A DNA stretch of 64,000 bases from Siphonodentalium dalli. Its lineage: Eukaryota > Mollusca > Scaphopoda > Gadilida > Siphonodentaliidae. Shown in pieces: positions 1-10,894 of this stretch. The stretch lies in NCBI GenBank assembly GCA_032622095.1, contig CP136063.1, positions 278,127,426 to 278,191,425 of the forward strand. The letters run 5' to 3'. The position numbers were made by a program, and so were the translations under genes. The notes beneath the pieces are model-generated. The model was not told the origin of the DNA and did no database searches. It saw only the letters and a list, made by a program, of their open reading frames with translations. The first letter of the stretch is position 1. The number at the start of each line of letters is the position of its first letter.

Positions 1-1179
1 CTCGGGCTCGGGCTCGGACTACAACTATTAGTGTGTCCCGTTTATATTTCAGGGCAAAGTTTATGATTAGGCACCCTTGTCCCTTGACCTGTATTGTTGG
101 TGTCATTTGATTGATTTGCCTCAAAAATATTAACTATGTACACACATATTTTTAACTCCGTTCCGTAGATACAGACTATCCAATGTGATAAATCAAATAT
201 TTTTCACCCGATCACTCTCAAAATTCACGTGGATCCAGATTAATCATGACACACTTTTCACCTGTATAGATATTGGTATCGACTTGGTCGTTTTAACCCT
301 ACCTATAACCATGCTATCCAAAGCAATACTTTATCTGATCAGTCTCATGTTTATACATAAAGTAATTGATGGAAATCCCTCAAAATATCTTTCCAATCGG
401 CTCCACGTTATGTGTACAGGCATATATTAAGTCTGGATCGAGGGGGGTATAATAAGCAGACGCCAGATAGCAGAAGTAAAGAGCGATTCCTATTTATTGC
501 AGGGAAATGTTTGTTGAACTTATTATCTGAACATTTCCTAAGGGATAACTATTCGTCAGTTAGTATGTAGTATATAAAGGGTTAAGCCATTAACAGACTG
601 TGTAGTTGTTGGTCCGAAATTTCCGACTGCAGTTACTTTAACTATTGAAGTTTCAGAGGCCTATTAAAATCAGCATAATATCCATCCACCTTCATTATTT
701 TAGTTCGGATGACCTGATCAGAACCAAACTCCGAGAGATGAAGAATTCTGAGGTGAAATTCTTATTTGTCAATTTTATGCTATTGCAATTTTTTTAACTT
801 GCATTTCTTCATTTGTTTATATTAATTTTATATTTAATTTAATTTAATGTCAGGATTATTACTTAAAAAGAATGGAACCTAGCTAATTTGGGAAATGAAA
901 TTTCATGATATGGCAAAGGTAGTGTTTATTTATGATAGTGGATATTTAATTATTTCAGAGTTAACAAGGTCAGGTGGCGTGGAATACTGCAACCTTTTAT
1001 TCTTTGTGCAACTGTATGAATCGGTTCATCAGACAGTATCCCACAGATGAATGTTATGCTTGTCTGCCGAAACAGTGTATACTTTGATAAAACAGCATGA
1101 TATTTTTTGGAGAAAATGGAATACTAATATGATGTGAGGTTTTAGAACAGAATTTCAAATGAAGGTATGTGAAACACCC
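1..1179. other. Non-coding flank, no supported gene
   Basis: The first bases are a short CTCGGG tandem run. The rest is AT-rich with no ORF that looks coding. The 81-codon ORF at 185-430 has no recognisable domain and no supporting signal. A partial reverse-orientation copy of the TTAA-bounded family seen at 45339, 47612 and 7749 lies at about 449-585 and ends in AAAGGGTTAA. Confidence 0.6.
449..585 (-). mobile_element. TTAA-bounded MITE family B, partial reverse copy
   Basis: It shares GTTGAACTTATTATCTGAAC and the terminal AAAGGGTTAA, reverse-complemented, with the copies at 7749, 45339 and 47612. The far end is degraded. TTAA at the border is the target typical of piggyBac-type transposases, so this is inferred to be a non-autonomous element of that kind. 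Confidence 0.5.
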
Positions 1180-1558
1180 AAGCCTGGATATACCGTTTGA
1201 CATTTGCAGACTGAGGTCTCCAGAGAGTGAATTTAGTGATGCTATCCTGCACAATGGGCTACCATCACCAATATTTACCCTCTGGGGACCTCATTCTGCT
1301 TAGGCCTCATCTTCTGGGAAGTATCTTTAGTCTCAAATTAACATTGCTTTTAGTTACATTTTGCCTTCTGTTCAGTTTCTATATTCCCTAATTTGCAGAA
1401 GATAAACTGTATAATCAAGGTGACTAATGGGTGACCATCAAGCAGAATGAGGTCCCTAGAGGATGAATTTGGTGTGCTCGCTGTATGGGATAGCGTCAAT
1501 AAATGCACCCTCTGGGGACCTAATTCTTCAAATGACAGACACAATATATCCAGACTTG
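1180..1558. mobile_element. MITE family A, copy 1 (hairpin at each end)
   Basis: The element opens with CAAGCCTGGATAT and closes with ATATCCAGACTTG, which are inverted ends. Inside each end is a hairpin built on the phrase AGGTCCCCAGAGGGTGAATT and its complement. Other copies lie at 5651-6098, 8391-8505, 46065-46407 and 62464-62725. No ORF is present. The superfamily is not clear from the termini. Confidence 0.7.
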
Positions 1559-1990
1559 AAAACACAATGTATTTTAAGACTCAAAGAAAGAAGGAAAGAC
1601 CAGAGGCTGAAGCTCTTTCACAAGATGGCTAAGGGGCAGGTGTCGGCTGTAAACACTCAGTGCTTAATAAAACCAAAAAAGGTGGGCAGAAAAATCCGAG
1701 CCAAGAAATTTGCAGAATTCAATGCATCAAATATAGTCTTTAAACAGGAATGTAATAATTCACTGTCCTACAAGCCACTGGTGACAATCTCCGCTGAATA
1801 CTCAAATTCATTCTTCCCACGGACAATTATTCAGTGGAACACTCTGAACGAGTTGGACGCATGCGAAATCCAAAATAGAACAGCAGCGGACAACTCAACA
1901 GTCCCGCAAAGAACATAATTCTCTCTCTCCCGGCATTCTACACATCCGCGAGGATCATACGCCGTACACTATCCAGATCCAGATCCAGAC
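1559..1990 (+). pseudogene. LINE ORF2 C-terminal tail, 5'-truncated relic
   Basis: An open frame ending at 1918 carries the phrase NSFFPRTIIQWNTL about 40 residues before its stop. Variants of this phrase close the reverse transcriptase ORF of many jockey/CR1-like non-LTR retrotransposons in invertebrates. Nothing of the catalytic RT region remains, so this is a 5'-truncated insertion directly abutting MITE A copy 1. The sequence after the stop (to about 1990) has CCAGATCCAGATCC repeats and is probably the 3' UTR. Family assignment rests on this short tail only. Confidence 0.6.
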
Positions 1991-2552
1991 AATACCATAC
2001 TGAATTATATCAAAATATGAGCACTAAAGAAAACCCTGATGCAAGCCATATGCCCCAATTGTGCTTATTGAGAGATTATGTAGTTTGTACACTCCGATAA
2101 TGTAACTGATATGTTAAGATCTGACATGTTTTTATTTGAGAATGCCAGATAGTAAATTGGTGTATTCTTATTGAATTTCTAAGATAGAATTAACTTAGTA
2201 TCACTAAGAAATACAGAAGAAATATATGTAATCATTTTAGAAAGCGAACATTCTAATGTTCTAAATTCCAGACATATTCTAGGCATAATGCTAACCAAGA
2301 CGGCAAGAACCATGATACATGTACTTATTGACGAATATATGACACAAATATATAATTTTTGTGCTAAAATGGATTTAGGACTCATATTTGTGGAGCACTA
2401 AAAATGGTATCCATTGGGGGTTATCCAACTTACACTTGGAATTTCCAATTGCACTGCTCCACTTGAACCAGATAGAAAATTCCAAGTTTTATTTATCGGT
2501 AGAAAGAACCATTTGGAAAATTACTATAAAATTTATAAATACAAAAAATAAC

Positions 2553-2665
2553 GTAAATAGTATGTTATTGTCAAGTTTGTATGCTCTGTTATGTAAACAA
2601 AAGCCAGGTTCTGTAACATCATTGGCTTTTGTTTATATAACAAAGCATACGATCTTGACAATAAC
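2553..2665. repeat. Short palindromic element
   Basis: The left arm (about 2553-2602) and right arm (about 2615-2665) are reverse complements, with a few mismatches, around the core AAAAGCCAGG...TTGGCTTTTG. This gives a hairpin of roughly 48-bp arms. No coding content. Confidence 0.6.
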
Positions 2666-2932
2666 TATTTAAGCGATATTTATGATCGGTAGAAGAACAA
2701 AGTCTGTCTATATTTTAATATTCTTTCTGTTTATGGCGATTTTAATGGATGTGAACATTTTAATAGCATACCCACTGTGAAGGCCATCAGTGCCTTTAAA
2801 TGATGCCCAAGATGGCAGTGCCATTTAATGCAGATCTTTTCAACATAAAATGTATCTAATTAAACATTTTTATAAAACTCAAATGACTTGGCTATCTTAG
2901 GTATGATCATTTGACTTCAAATCACTTAGGTA

Positions 2933-3030
2933 TCACAGGTATTAGGCACAATTTTTTTTTTAATTTAATCAATATCTCGAGATTTTGATTAAATTAAAAA
3001 AAAAAATTGTGCCTAATACATGTACCTGTG
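2933..3030. repeat. Long hairpin, T/A-rich arms
   Basis: The phrase TATTAGGCACAATTTTTTTT is followed, across a CTCGAG centre, by its complement ending TTGTGCCTAATA. The outer bases (CACAGGTA / TACCTGTG) extend the pairing. It looks like a small foldback element. Confidence 0.65.
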
Positions 3031-3341
3031 TTAGGTATCACTTGACTGCAAGCTGCTGCTCATACCTGGGATTTTTCTGTTATGTTTGGAAATCTGTGGA
3101 ATAAACCTCAAGATGAAAACAAATTTCCCAGAAGCAATTTATTATAAATTAGAAGACCAGAAATAAAGGGAAAAGGAAGAGGTCAAAATAACAAAAATAT
3201 AATTTATACATGACAATATGACTTGAGTTTTATCAAAAGAATTTCAACTTATGAACTAAGCAATGGCCGAACATGTTTTCAAAATTATTTCCGAAATGAA
3301 AATGGCATCACAGTATAAAAACCCATTTGCACAGTGGTTAA

Positions 3342-3810
3342 AGGTACTCAACCCGATAAAACTCCTCTCAATTACTATTTCAATGGCTTCGGGGGTCAAA
3401 AATATTTGATTCGAGTCGAGGAAGTCACCCATCAAAGCTCAGATTTGTTAGATATCGATTTTAGAAATCTATTATTTTTCATTATCGGGAATACTATCTG
3501 GCCCAGAACTCAGTCAAAATTGCGTTAAAATTACCACTTGATTTTAGAGTTATCCATCCTTGTCTGTTTGAATAGATTTGGAGAACACATCCAGAGCAGA
3601 TTACGGCAGTTAGTAGTACTCATCTCGAGTTTATAACAAATTTCAACAATCAATATCTAATAACTCTGAGCTTTGTTTGATGGGTTCCTCGACTCGAATC
3701 AAATATTTTTTACCCCCAAAGCCAAAGAAATAGTAATATAGGACCCTCCGATCGGATTGTTGTTGTTGGAATCTGTTGAGATGGGGACCCTCTTTACGGG
3801 TTGAGTACCT
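3342..3810. mobile_element. TTAA-flanked MITE (piggyBac-like)
   Basis: TTAA at 3338-3341 and 3811-3814 flanks an element that begins AGGTACTCAACCCG and ends CGGGTTGAGTACCT, a perfect inverted terminal repeat. Sub-terminal pairing extends over about 120 bp (for example TTTGATTCGAGTCGAGGAAG versus its complement near 3695). A TTAA target duplication plus short TIR is the signature of the piggyBac superfamily. There is no transposase, so it is non-autonomous. Confidence 0.75.
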
Positions 3811-4387
3811 TTAACTATGTGGAATTGGTCATTACCCAAAGGTCTTGGGTACTAAAGTACCTGGTTCACAAAATTGGTATTTTACTACCCATGTTCAAAG
3901 AAATTGGATTTATTATGGTACTAAAGTACTAAGGTTGACCAAAGGTCTTCTAGTTGGTGTGACTTGAAGTCATCATTTGGTTCAAACAGTTTCAGGCTAA
4001 AGATGCTATCAAATAGATGTATATGTACATAAATTTATTGACTTCTTTCTTCTAAAGCGAACCAAGGACAACGTTGACACCAAGACACTGCACTAAAAAC
4101 GTTTTTCCGAGTTGAGGGTCACATTAAGACTGCTGATGAGATATTATCAACATGAGTACATGTAGTTGAGTATGCGAACCTGGATAGAGTAACACATATA
4201 AAACCATGGGATAACAACTATGTTAGCAATCATTTCCATATTTAGTAAATATTAGTTCTCAATGTAGTACAGTAGTTGAAAGGTGACCATGCATTACTGT
4301 CATGAATCGATAGCACTATTTGAATTTATGAACAATATTAATCAAGGCAAAGTGGAGTTATGGATACTGGTGAGTCATGGCATGGTT

Positions 4388-4841
4388 GGGAATCACGTGG
4401 TTTTGAGGTTTGTGAGTACCACACATTAAAAATGGCCGAGACAGGCACAAACGCACAAAACATAATATATGAGGAACTGACGCAAAACATTGCATTTTGA
4501 CTGTTACGAGCATATTTTAGTTTATTTTTAAAACAAGTTGATAGCTTATTTGTTCCAAAATACTCAGTAGGTTTCTATAACATTCTGACCAAAGTTGCCA
4601 GTCATTACATCTAGGAGAATCCTTCGACTGACAACTTTGGTCAGAATGTTAGAGCAAACAACTGAGTTTGGACACAAATAAGGTATCAGCTTGTTTGAAA
4701 AATAATATAGAATATGCTCATAGCTGCCAAAATACTGTGTAATAAATGTCCTATCCTATAGTTTGTTACAATTTTATCATTTCTGGTTGCGTATGCAATT
4801 TCTCGGCCATTTTGAAACCACTCGAAACCACGTGATTCCCC
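4388..4841. mobile_element. Foldback element, about 450 bp
   Basis: GGGAATCACGTGGTTT on the left pairs with AAACCACGTGATTCCC on the right. Pairing continues inward (AATGGCCGAGA with TCTCGGCCATT) to a strong inner stem, AACATTCTGACCAAAGTTG, with its complement near 4637. It is almost entirely self-complementary and non-coding. Confidence 0.65.
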
Positions 4842-4859
4842 ACTGTGCATGGGTATAGA

Positions 4860-5650
4860 CAAAAATGGCCAACCTAGTATAGTTGAATTGGTCACTCACA
4901 CTGGTTTTATTTTGTGACTAAAAATTGTGATAAAGTCACCCAGGTTGGGAAAAATTGTAATGAAGTTACCCAAGTTAACCAAATATCGCATAATGAACAG
5001 GCTTTCAAAGTGGCTGAGGAAAATATACTATAAATTTTTTCTAAGTTTGTCAATATTGACTGTACATTTATAAATATTGGTACCGTGTGCACTGTACAGT
5101 GGTTTTGATCACAAAATAAATCATGCACTTGATAAAAGATATAGGATGGTGCGTTTCAGATTTTGCTGTAAATAAAGAAACCTGTGATAAGAGCACCACC
5201 ACAGTGGCATAATACACCTGTTATATAATTTTTTTTAATTGTATTTCAGAAAGATTCCATTTATGGAGATGCAAGTTTTTGTTTTTCAGAAATTACAACT
5301 GTTCAAAATTTGATCCCATCGATTTATTTTTCCCCCAATGGCAAGGGCCCCTTTCCTAATCAGGGTAAGATAATGCCTGCATGGTTGCATTTTTATCACA
5401 AGCATACATAAATGAAAACCATAATGTCCCGCTTTAAAAACGGCCATGTAAAAATATTCAAGATATTTCCATACGGTGTGTCAGTGCGAGTATTAGTATC
5501 TATAGCATCCACTCAATAATTATATTTGCAAACTAAATATTAAAAGCAACAAATATTATGGATGGGTCAAAAGACACCAAAATCACACCCATAGTGGGCT
5601 TCTCTCAGCTTCTCTCAGATGATCACTAGCTTTTCTAGGGTAATCAAATC
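4860..5650. other. Intergenic, nothing recognised
   Basis: AT-rich sequence downstream of LARS1. Between 4915 and 4980 a phrase of the type AAGTYACCCARGTT is repeated twice. No coding, RNA or complete mobile element was seen. Confidence 0.5.
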
Positions 5651-6098
5651 CAAGCCTGCAAATAGTGTGTCTGTCATTTGCAGAATGAGGTCCCCAGAAG
5701 GTGAATTTAGTGATATCCTGCATGGTCCCCCGAGGGCTAGCATCACTAAATTCACCCACTGGGGTTCTCATTCTGCTTAGGCCTCATCTTCTCTGGAAAG
5801 TTTCTTTATTATTAAATTTCTATAGAAACTTCTTCACATAGATTCTATTTCTTTTTTAGTTCATTTTCTCTATATCCCCATATTGGCAGACGATAAATTG
5901 CATAATTGAGGTTCCCATTAGGAGTACATCAAACTATTCACCATATGGGAAGTTCAATCTGAGTCTGTCTCCCATAGCAGAATGAGGTCAAAAGAGGGTG
6001 AATTTGGTGATGCTAGCCCCCTATGCGGAATAGCATCACTAAATTCACCCTCTGGGGACCTCATTCTGGAAATGACAGGCACACTAAACTCAGGCTTG
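5651..6098. mobile_element. MITE family A, copy 2 (full-length, 448 bp)
   Basis: This is the best-preserved copy. It starts CAAGCCTG and ends CAGGCTTG. A hairpin occupies 5685-5780 (AGGTCCCCAGAAGGTGAATT and its complement) and another 5985-6068. The centre is an AT-rich spacer carrying TTTCTTTATTATTAAATTTC. It lies just downstream of LARS1. Confidence 0.75.
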
Positions 6099-6233
6099 AC
6101 TTCCTGATAAGACTTTTAGGACTGATTTGGTTGGTATGGCAATAAAAGAGATAAGTGAAATGCATAAAGGCATCAAATGAAAACTGAATCACTCTCGCTA
6201 GTGTATTTGATTATTTTGTCATCATTCAAGTTC

Positions 6234-6480
6234 AGGGCATGAAATTTCAGACTATCTAGTCTACCATTTATTTCAAGATTTACAGTCCATAGTTCATAAG
6301 ATTGTCAAGATTATTTCACTTAAAAAACATGTTAGATCCGTATTATAGTGTTTTGTATAACGATTTTGCTAAAAGTCTTTATGATGGCAACCAAATTCAT
6401 AGCTATCTAGTAAAAGATGGTTAAACTACTCTCGCGACTGATTGATCCTTTACCATAATTTTTCTGAAATTTCATGCCCT
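6234..6480. mobile_element. Small MITE in the LARS1 3' flank
   Basis: AGGGCATGAAATTTCAG at 6234-6250 and CTGAAATTTCATGCCCT at 6464-6480 are perfect 17-bp inverted ends. The element begins 13 bases beyond the LARS1 stop codon, so it is very likely transcribed as 3' UTR. No transposase is present, and the superfamily is undetermined. Confidence 0.65.
6267..6272 (-). promoter_or_regulatory. Candidate LARS1 polyadenylation signal AATAAA
   Basis: On the minus strand AATAAA occurs about 220 nt past the LARS1 stop. It is the closest clear canonical hexamer I see downstream, and it lies inside the 247-bp MITE. Whether it is used cannot be judged from sequence alone. Confidence 0.35.
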
Positions 6481-6493
6481 GCTATTTCATTGA

Positions 6494-7702
6494 TTAATTG
6501 ACCAGATAAGTGATCTGAAATCCTATCTGAATGCTGTGTCCATTTTCTTGAACAGTCACAACGTCTTTCTCACTATCAATGTGGAATACAGCTGATTTTC
6601 CTATATGAACTTTACCCTTTTCTGGATCGCAAAGGTCTGGAATTGTCCTGCATCCTTTCACAGGATCAGAATATCGTAGAAAGCGAACAAGACCAATGTC
6701 CTTTATCTTCGACCTGTTTGTTTTCAACAAGCGGTTTGCAACTTTCTCAACAACATCGCCTTCAAATATTGGCAAGCTGCTCTCAAAAAGGCCATTATAG
6801 GGTTGAGGATTCACCAAGGTCAAGGACACGGAAGGATCCGTTCTGAATGTGATAAAAGGATGCCCAGGACAGCACTCTTCTTTGACTTTATCCGTCGCGT
6901 TTTCAGAATATTGGATGTCAATACCTTCCAAATCCAGAGAGTTGCACAAGTATTTCATATATTCTTCCAAAATTGCTTTCTCGTCGAAGGCCATTGTTAA
7001 ATCAAGAGCAGAGAGTCCATGTTTTGTGCAATTTTCCTTAGCAAGCTGAACAAACGGCATCACTTTCTTCATGTATTTCTTCAGCTCTGGCCTTGAGGTC
7101 AACTGAGTCGATATCACCTTGTTTTCCGGGAAACCTGCATTTTTGTCATGCAGCTCTTTCAGTGTAGTGAGTACAATGTTCTGCCAAGGTGGGTAGGTCT
7201 TGGCCACAAAGATGGTTCCATGAGTTGGACGGCTTGAAAATTTCTTGCCTTTCCCAGGTGTGGTCAGGCTTTTCATTCGAACACGAAAATCATGTGCTGC
7301 ATCAACTAAATATTCTGACGACTTTATCAGAACTTCATCGATTTCACCAACCGTTGGCCATTTGGCATGCATGATGCTGTTACTCTTTCCCAGAAGTTGC
7401 CATATATGGTCACATGTATGTGGACAGATGGGAGCAAGCAGCAGACACTGATGCTCAATGAAGCGGAACACCAGGTCATGATGCATTCCTCCGACCAAAC
7501 TGAGCTCACGATATTTGTCACGGATCGCCTGGAACTCGTAGAATCCTGACTTTAGTGCTTCCTTGTACATCATTCTTTGGTAATTTGTCTCCGTTTCTCC
7601 AATCGCTTTGTACATCTCGTTGATGAAGATCTTGTCGCTGAATGTGTAAGCATCAGGAGAACACGTCCTCATGGTCTCTTTGATGGAAATCATCTCTTTA
7701 AC
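6494..7702 (-). CDS. LARS1: LARS1 exon 2: leucyl-tRNA synthetase C-terminal part
   Basis: This exon encodes the last 402 residues of cytosolic leucyl-tRNA synthetase, with a TAA stop at 6494-6496. The acceptor is ACAATCAG|GTTAAAGAG at 7703/7702. It joins exon 1 in phase 0 to give [16 protein letters not shown], which matches the position of the LYTWVEWVKEM segment known in animal LARS1. The exon holds the anticodon-binding helical domain (FYEFQAIRDKYREL, then LLLAPICPHTCDHIW, typical of class Ia synthetases) and the eukaryote-specific C-terminal extension. The summed protein is about 1172 residues, close to the roughly 1176 of human LARS1, so the gene is complete. The enzyme attaches leucine to tRNA-Leu. 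In animals it also belongs to the multi-synthetase complex and acts in leucine sensing for mTORC1; those roles are known for the family and not visible here. Confidence 0.95.
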   Translation of the reverse strand, partial: VKEMISIKETMRTCSPDAYTFSDKIFINEMYKAIGETETNYQRMMYKEALKSGFYEFQAIRDKYRELSLVGGMHHDLVFRFIEHQCLLLAPICPHTCDHIWQLLGKSNSIMHAKWPTVGEIDEVLIKSSEYLVDAAHDFRVRMKSLTTPGKGKKFSSRPTHGTIFVAKTYPPWQNIVLTTLKELHDKNAGFPENKVISTQLTSRPELKKYMKKVMPFVQLAKENCTKHGLSALDLTMAFDEKAILEEYMKYLCNSLDLEGIDIQYSENATDKVKEECCPGHPFITFRTDPSVSLTLVNPQPYNGLFESSLPIFEGDVVEKVANRLLKTNRSKIKDIGLVRFLRYSDPVKGCRTIPDLCDPEKGKVHIGKSAVFHIDSEKDVVTVQENGHSIQIGFQITYLVN

Positions 7703-7748
7703 CTGATTGTATAGAAATTTATAGTTTAAACTCTAATTTAAATAATAT

Positions 7749-7956
7749 TTAACCCTTTCTATACCAAAGCATCATTGAAGGAAATGTTAAGATAATAAGT
7801 TCAACAAATGACCATAGGTAATTCTTTGAATTTATTATCTAAACATTTCCTTCAATAAATAGTGCTACCGGTACTTCTGCACATTTATTTATCTGTTGTC
7901 TGCTTTTATCACCTTAACATATCTCCAAATCAATAATAGCCCAATGTACATTTTTT
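7749..7956 (+). mobile_element. TTAA MITE family B, right end cut off
   Basis: It begins TTAACCCTTTCTATA and carries the phrases GATAATAAGTTCAACAAATG and AACATTTCCTTCAATAAATA shared with the copies at 45339 and 47612. The right end is interrupted or replaced by the element at 7957. Confidence 0.65.
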
Positions 7957-8317
7957 AGGCCAAAGAAAATTAAATATCTGGTTTGGGTTACAAGCCGAAA
8001 AAAATAGGGTCGGTAGGTTGGTTTGAAATTTAATTTTTTTTAATTCATATTTTTGACCTATTCTTACGACTTTTCATGTGTGTATTTTACTCTGCAAGAT
8101 TGACATAAAACTACTTTTGATTATTTTTGTATAAATGTTAATATTACACAATACTTTTACTTCAATCTATTCTGAGATGCTTAAATGCGTTTTATGAAAT
8201 TTCTGGAGAAAAAATTCAATATATTTTCTTGAAAACCATGAAAAAAACTTAAGGGTAGAGGGTTTAAAATAGGGTCGGTAGGGAAACCCAAACCACAAAT
8301 ATTTTTTTCTTTGGCCT
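7957..8317. mobile_element. 361-bp MITE with AGGCCAAAGAAAA ends
   Basis: The left end AGGCCAAAGAAAATTAAATA and right end TTTTTTTCTTTGGCCT are inverted. The sub-terminal phrases GGTTTGGGTT / AACCCAAACC and ATAGGGTCGGTAGG (present near both ends) continue the relationship. It is non-coding. It sits inside or beside MITE family B in the LARS1 intron. Confidence 0.65.
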
Positions 8318-8390
8318 TAACTGACTGGGATAATCCATGTGGTATAGAAAGTGTGTTCATGGTTTCAGATGGATCCAGGGTAATTTTCAC

Positions 8391-8505
8391 CAAGCCTGAA
8401 TTTAATGTGTCTGACATTTACAGAATGAGGTCCCCAGAGTGTGAATTTAGTGACGCTATCCCACACAGCGGGGTAGCATCACCAAATTTGTGTCTGGCAT
8501 GCACA
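8391..8505. mobile_element. MITE family A, internally deleted copy
   Basis: It starts CAAGCCTGAATTTAATGTGT and keeps one hairpin (AATGAGGTCCCCAGAGTGTG...GGGGTAGCATCACCAAATT). The central spacer and second hairpin are missing. Confidence 0.6.
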
Positions 8506-9221
8506 TTTATTAAATTTCAGATGATTATCCACCCTGCACAAGGCTTATTCCAGTCTGCATGTTTATTTAATTTTGTGTATTGCACTACAAGTAGTAATTT
8601 TGGAAGACAGGTCTTGACGGGCCAATTTTGTTTTTTCTCCCAACAAATCTTGATGGGGTGTTGTTTATAAAATCCCGTAAATGTCAATATACTAGTAATA
8701 TTGTTGACTGGGAGTTGCATGTTTGAGACAAAGTTACAAGACTTTTGAAACACCTGTGGGAACATGGATTTTAAATCTGATAACCACATCCAGCTTGTAT
8801 AACTACATGGGAATAAGTGGTAACCTGGGGTGTCTCTTTGGTCAATGCTTCAGTAATTAATTTGATAAAAACATGCTTGTCTTTGCTGAATTTCTTGACT
8901 GGCCATGTGATGAACTTAAGATATATGGCCGCTCTACTAGTACACGTATAAACGATCTTTGATTCGCTGCACTTAGCTTACCCATGGAAGATCATTGGTA
9001 TTTACTATTTTATAGGGTGGGAATTTAATTACTGGTATATTAGAAGCAGTAATACCGCAGTAGTACTATACTAGTAGTAGACTGTAGTACCACCTTGAAA
9101 CAGAACCTGTTTTCAAAAGCATATTAGGACTAGTATGTACTAGTATCCATCCCACTCTATTTGGTCAGGTATCCATTCAACGAAACTGGTAAAGTGCAAG
9201 ACTGTATTTCGATGAAAATAA

Positions 9222-9893
9222 CCACCCTGCAATTATATTCCATTCTGCACTTATATTAATTCTGGTCGGTTTTTCCACCCTGCACTTATATTCCAGACTG
9301 AACTTTTATTCCAGACACGAGAAGAAAGGCGATGTACTAGAAAAAATCAGCAAAAGCCAATTATCTTTTATATAATTTCATGCAATTCTAAAGCAATGAC
9401 GTAGTCTAGAAGTAAAATGTAAATTATAGACAGGGAACTATTAATCAAAAGAGTTGCGCATCGAAAGATGGTGCTCGTCAGGTTTTTTTTGCCTGTAAGA
9501 GTGGATCGGTCTCAAAAGAATTATTGGCGGCCATGTTTTTCACCCCGAAGATCCATTATAAAGTTTGGTGATGATTGGATGAGAAGTGCAACCTGTAAGG
9601 TGTGCTAAAGGATTTAGTCATACAAAGAGTAAACAAAATCCAAGATGGCTGCCAGCCACCATGTTTTTTTTATCGAAAACCATTCAAAGTTGATAGCTCC
9701 TATCTAGAGGTGATCCTAGACTCATATACCAAATATCGTCAAAATTATGAAAATATAATTTGTTTGAGTTATCCTGCTACTCTTGAGTGCCTAATAAAAG
9801 TACAGGGTGGAATATTAGTACAGGTTGGAAAATGTCGCGTAACTGAATAATAGTACAGGGCGGAATAAACGTACAGACTGGAAATATTAGTAC
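9222..9893. repeat. Foldback with repeated CCACCCTGCA motifs
   Basis: The left side has CCACCCTGCAATTATATTCC, CTGCACTTATATTAATTCTG and CCACCCTGCACTTATATTCC. The right side has the complementary type: GTACAGGGTGGAATATTAGT, GTACAGGGCGGAATAAACGT and CAGACTGGAAATATTAGTAC. The interior (9460-9780) is non-coding sequence with the phrase AAGATGGCTGCCAGCCACCA. The outer boundary is uncertain, because similar motifs occur near 8530 and 10085. Confidence 0.45.
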
Positions 9894-10638
9894 CATACAT
9901 CCCCGCAAAACGCACTATCTGACTGGTTTACTGATGCCATGTGACAGAAATAGTTTTGATGGATAGCCAGGTCTGTGAATATGCAGTGTGCTGATAACTG
10001 TTTGTCAACAATCAGAGTTCATTTCTTTATGAATAACACAATTTAAAATTGGTGAATTATTTCCTTTGGTTAATTTAATAAACGTACAGGGCCAAATAAC
10101 GATCATACAGGTGGGAATTTTACCTCGATTTTAATAATCGTACATGTATGTTTATTAGGCACTCAAGAGTAACAGTCTCGCATCTGTCCAGGACTCCAGA
10201 TGCCCAGCCACCTACCAACCTTGCCAAAGCATAAGTCAAGTTTTTTTTTTTATTTCGACTAAAATTAATATCAGTCATTGCTCTGAGAATAGGATACAAT
10301 ACATGTGAATTTTGTATCGGGAAAAAATTACAATCGGTATGAAATAATTGCACTACATTTTTCAAACTTGCTCCGAACTGAGATCGGAATATACCCCTTT
10401 CTAGATTCAAATTTCCAACTATTGCACGGTGGTCGTGATAAACTGCGACTGCAAACTCATTAAAAAATGTGCTATTAAATTATATTTTATTAAGTAAAAT
10501 AAATCATATGGAGTCGGTCAACTAACATCTGTTTGGGTTATAATGACCATGGGTAAGTTAACTGATATTAAACCTAGGGCATCGGCAGTTTGGGTGCCCA
10601 AACCAGCTACCGGTATGAAAAGATCTCTGGATCCTCCC

Positions 10639-10699
10639 TAGATCATGCCATGAATCTCTTGACGCGTCAGACAGAGTAGAGATTCATGGCATGATCTAG
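10639..10699. repeat. Short perfect palindrome in LARS1 intron
   Basis: TAGATCATGCCATGAATCTC on the left and its complement GAGATTCATGGCATGATCTA on the right flank an 18-base loop. Flanking GATCCTCC also recurs on both sides in direct orientation. Confidence 0.6.
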
Positions 10700-10894
10700 A
10701 TCCTCCCCTACCTACCACAGATAGGTTTTCTCTAACCTAAGAAGTTCAACAAGCAGCCCTATTGTAGGAATTGTCAGCTAATAATTTCAACAAGCACCCA
10801 AAGCTATTTGTCAAACTTATTATCTGAATATCCTTACAAATGAAGCAATAGTATTGAATACTCAGTTATTTTCTGATAAAAACTATGTTATTAC

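Larger units (their letters stand above)
7703..10894 (-). other. LARS1 intron 1 (3192 bp)
   Basis: This is the only intron in the coding part of LARS1. It runs from donor GTAATAAC (complement at 10894) to acceptor ACAATCAG (complement at 7703). It contains MITE family B (7749-7956), a 361-bp MITE (7957-8317), a deleted MITE A (8391-8505), a foldback with CCACCCTGCACTTATATTCC motifs (9222-9893) and a palindrome (10639-10699). No other exon was found inside it. Confidence 0.85.

Noticed and set aside
185-430. 81-codon ORF near the window start
   Set aside because: No recognisable domain, no splice or polyadenylation context, and composition like the surrounding non-coding DNA.
7189-7549. Plus-strand ORFs across LARS1 exon 2
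   Set aside because: They are antisense readings of the LARS1 coding exon.
10120-10410. 96-codon ORF on the minus strand in the LARS1 intron
   Set aside because: It overlaps dispersed repeat motifs and has no family resemblance that I can see.
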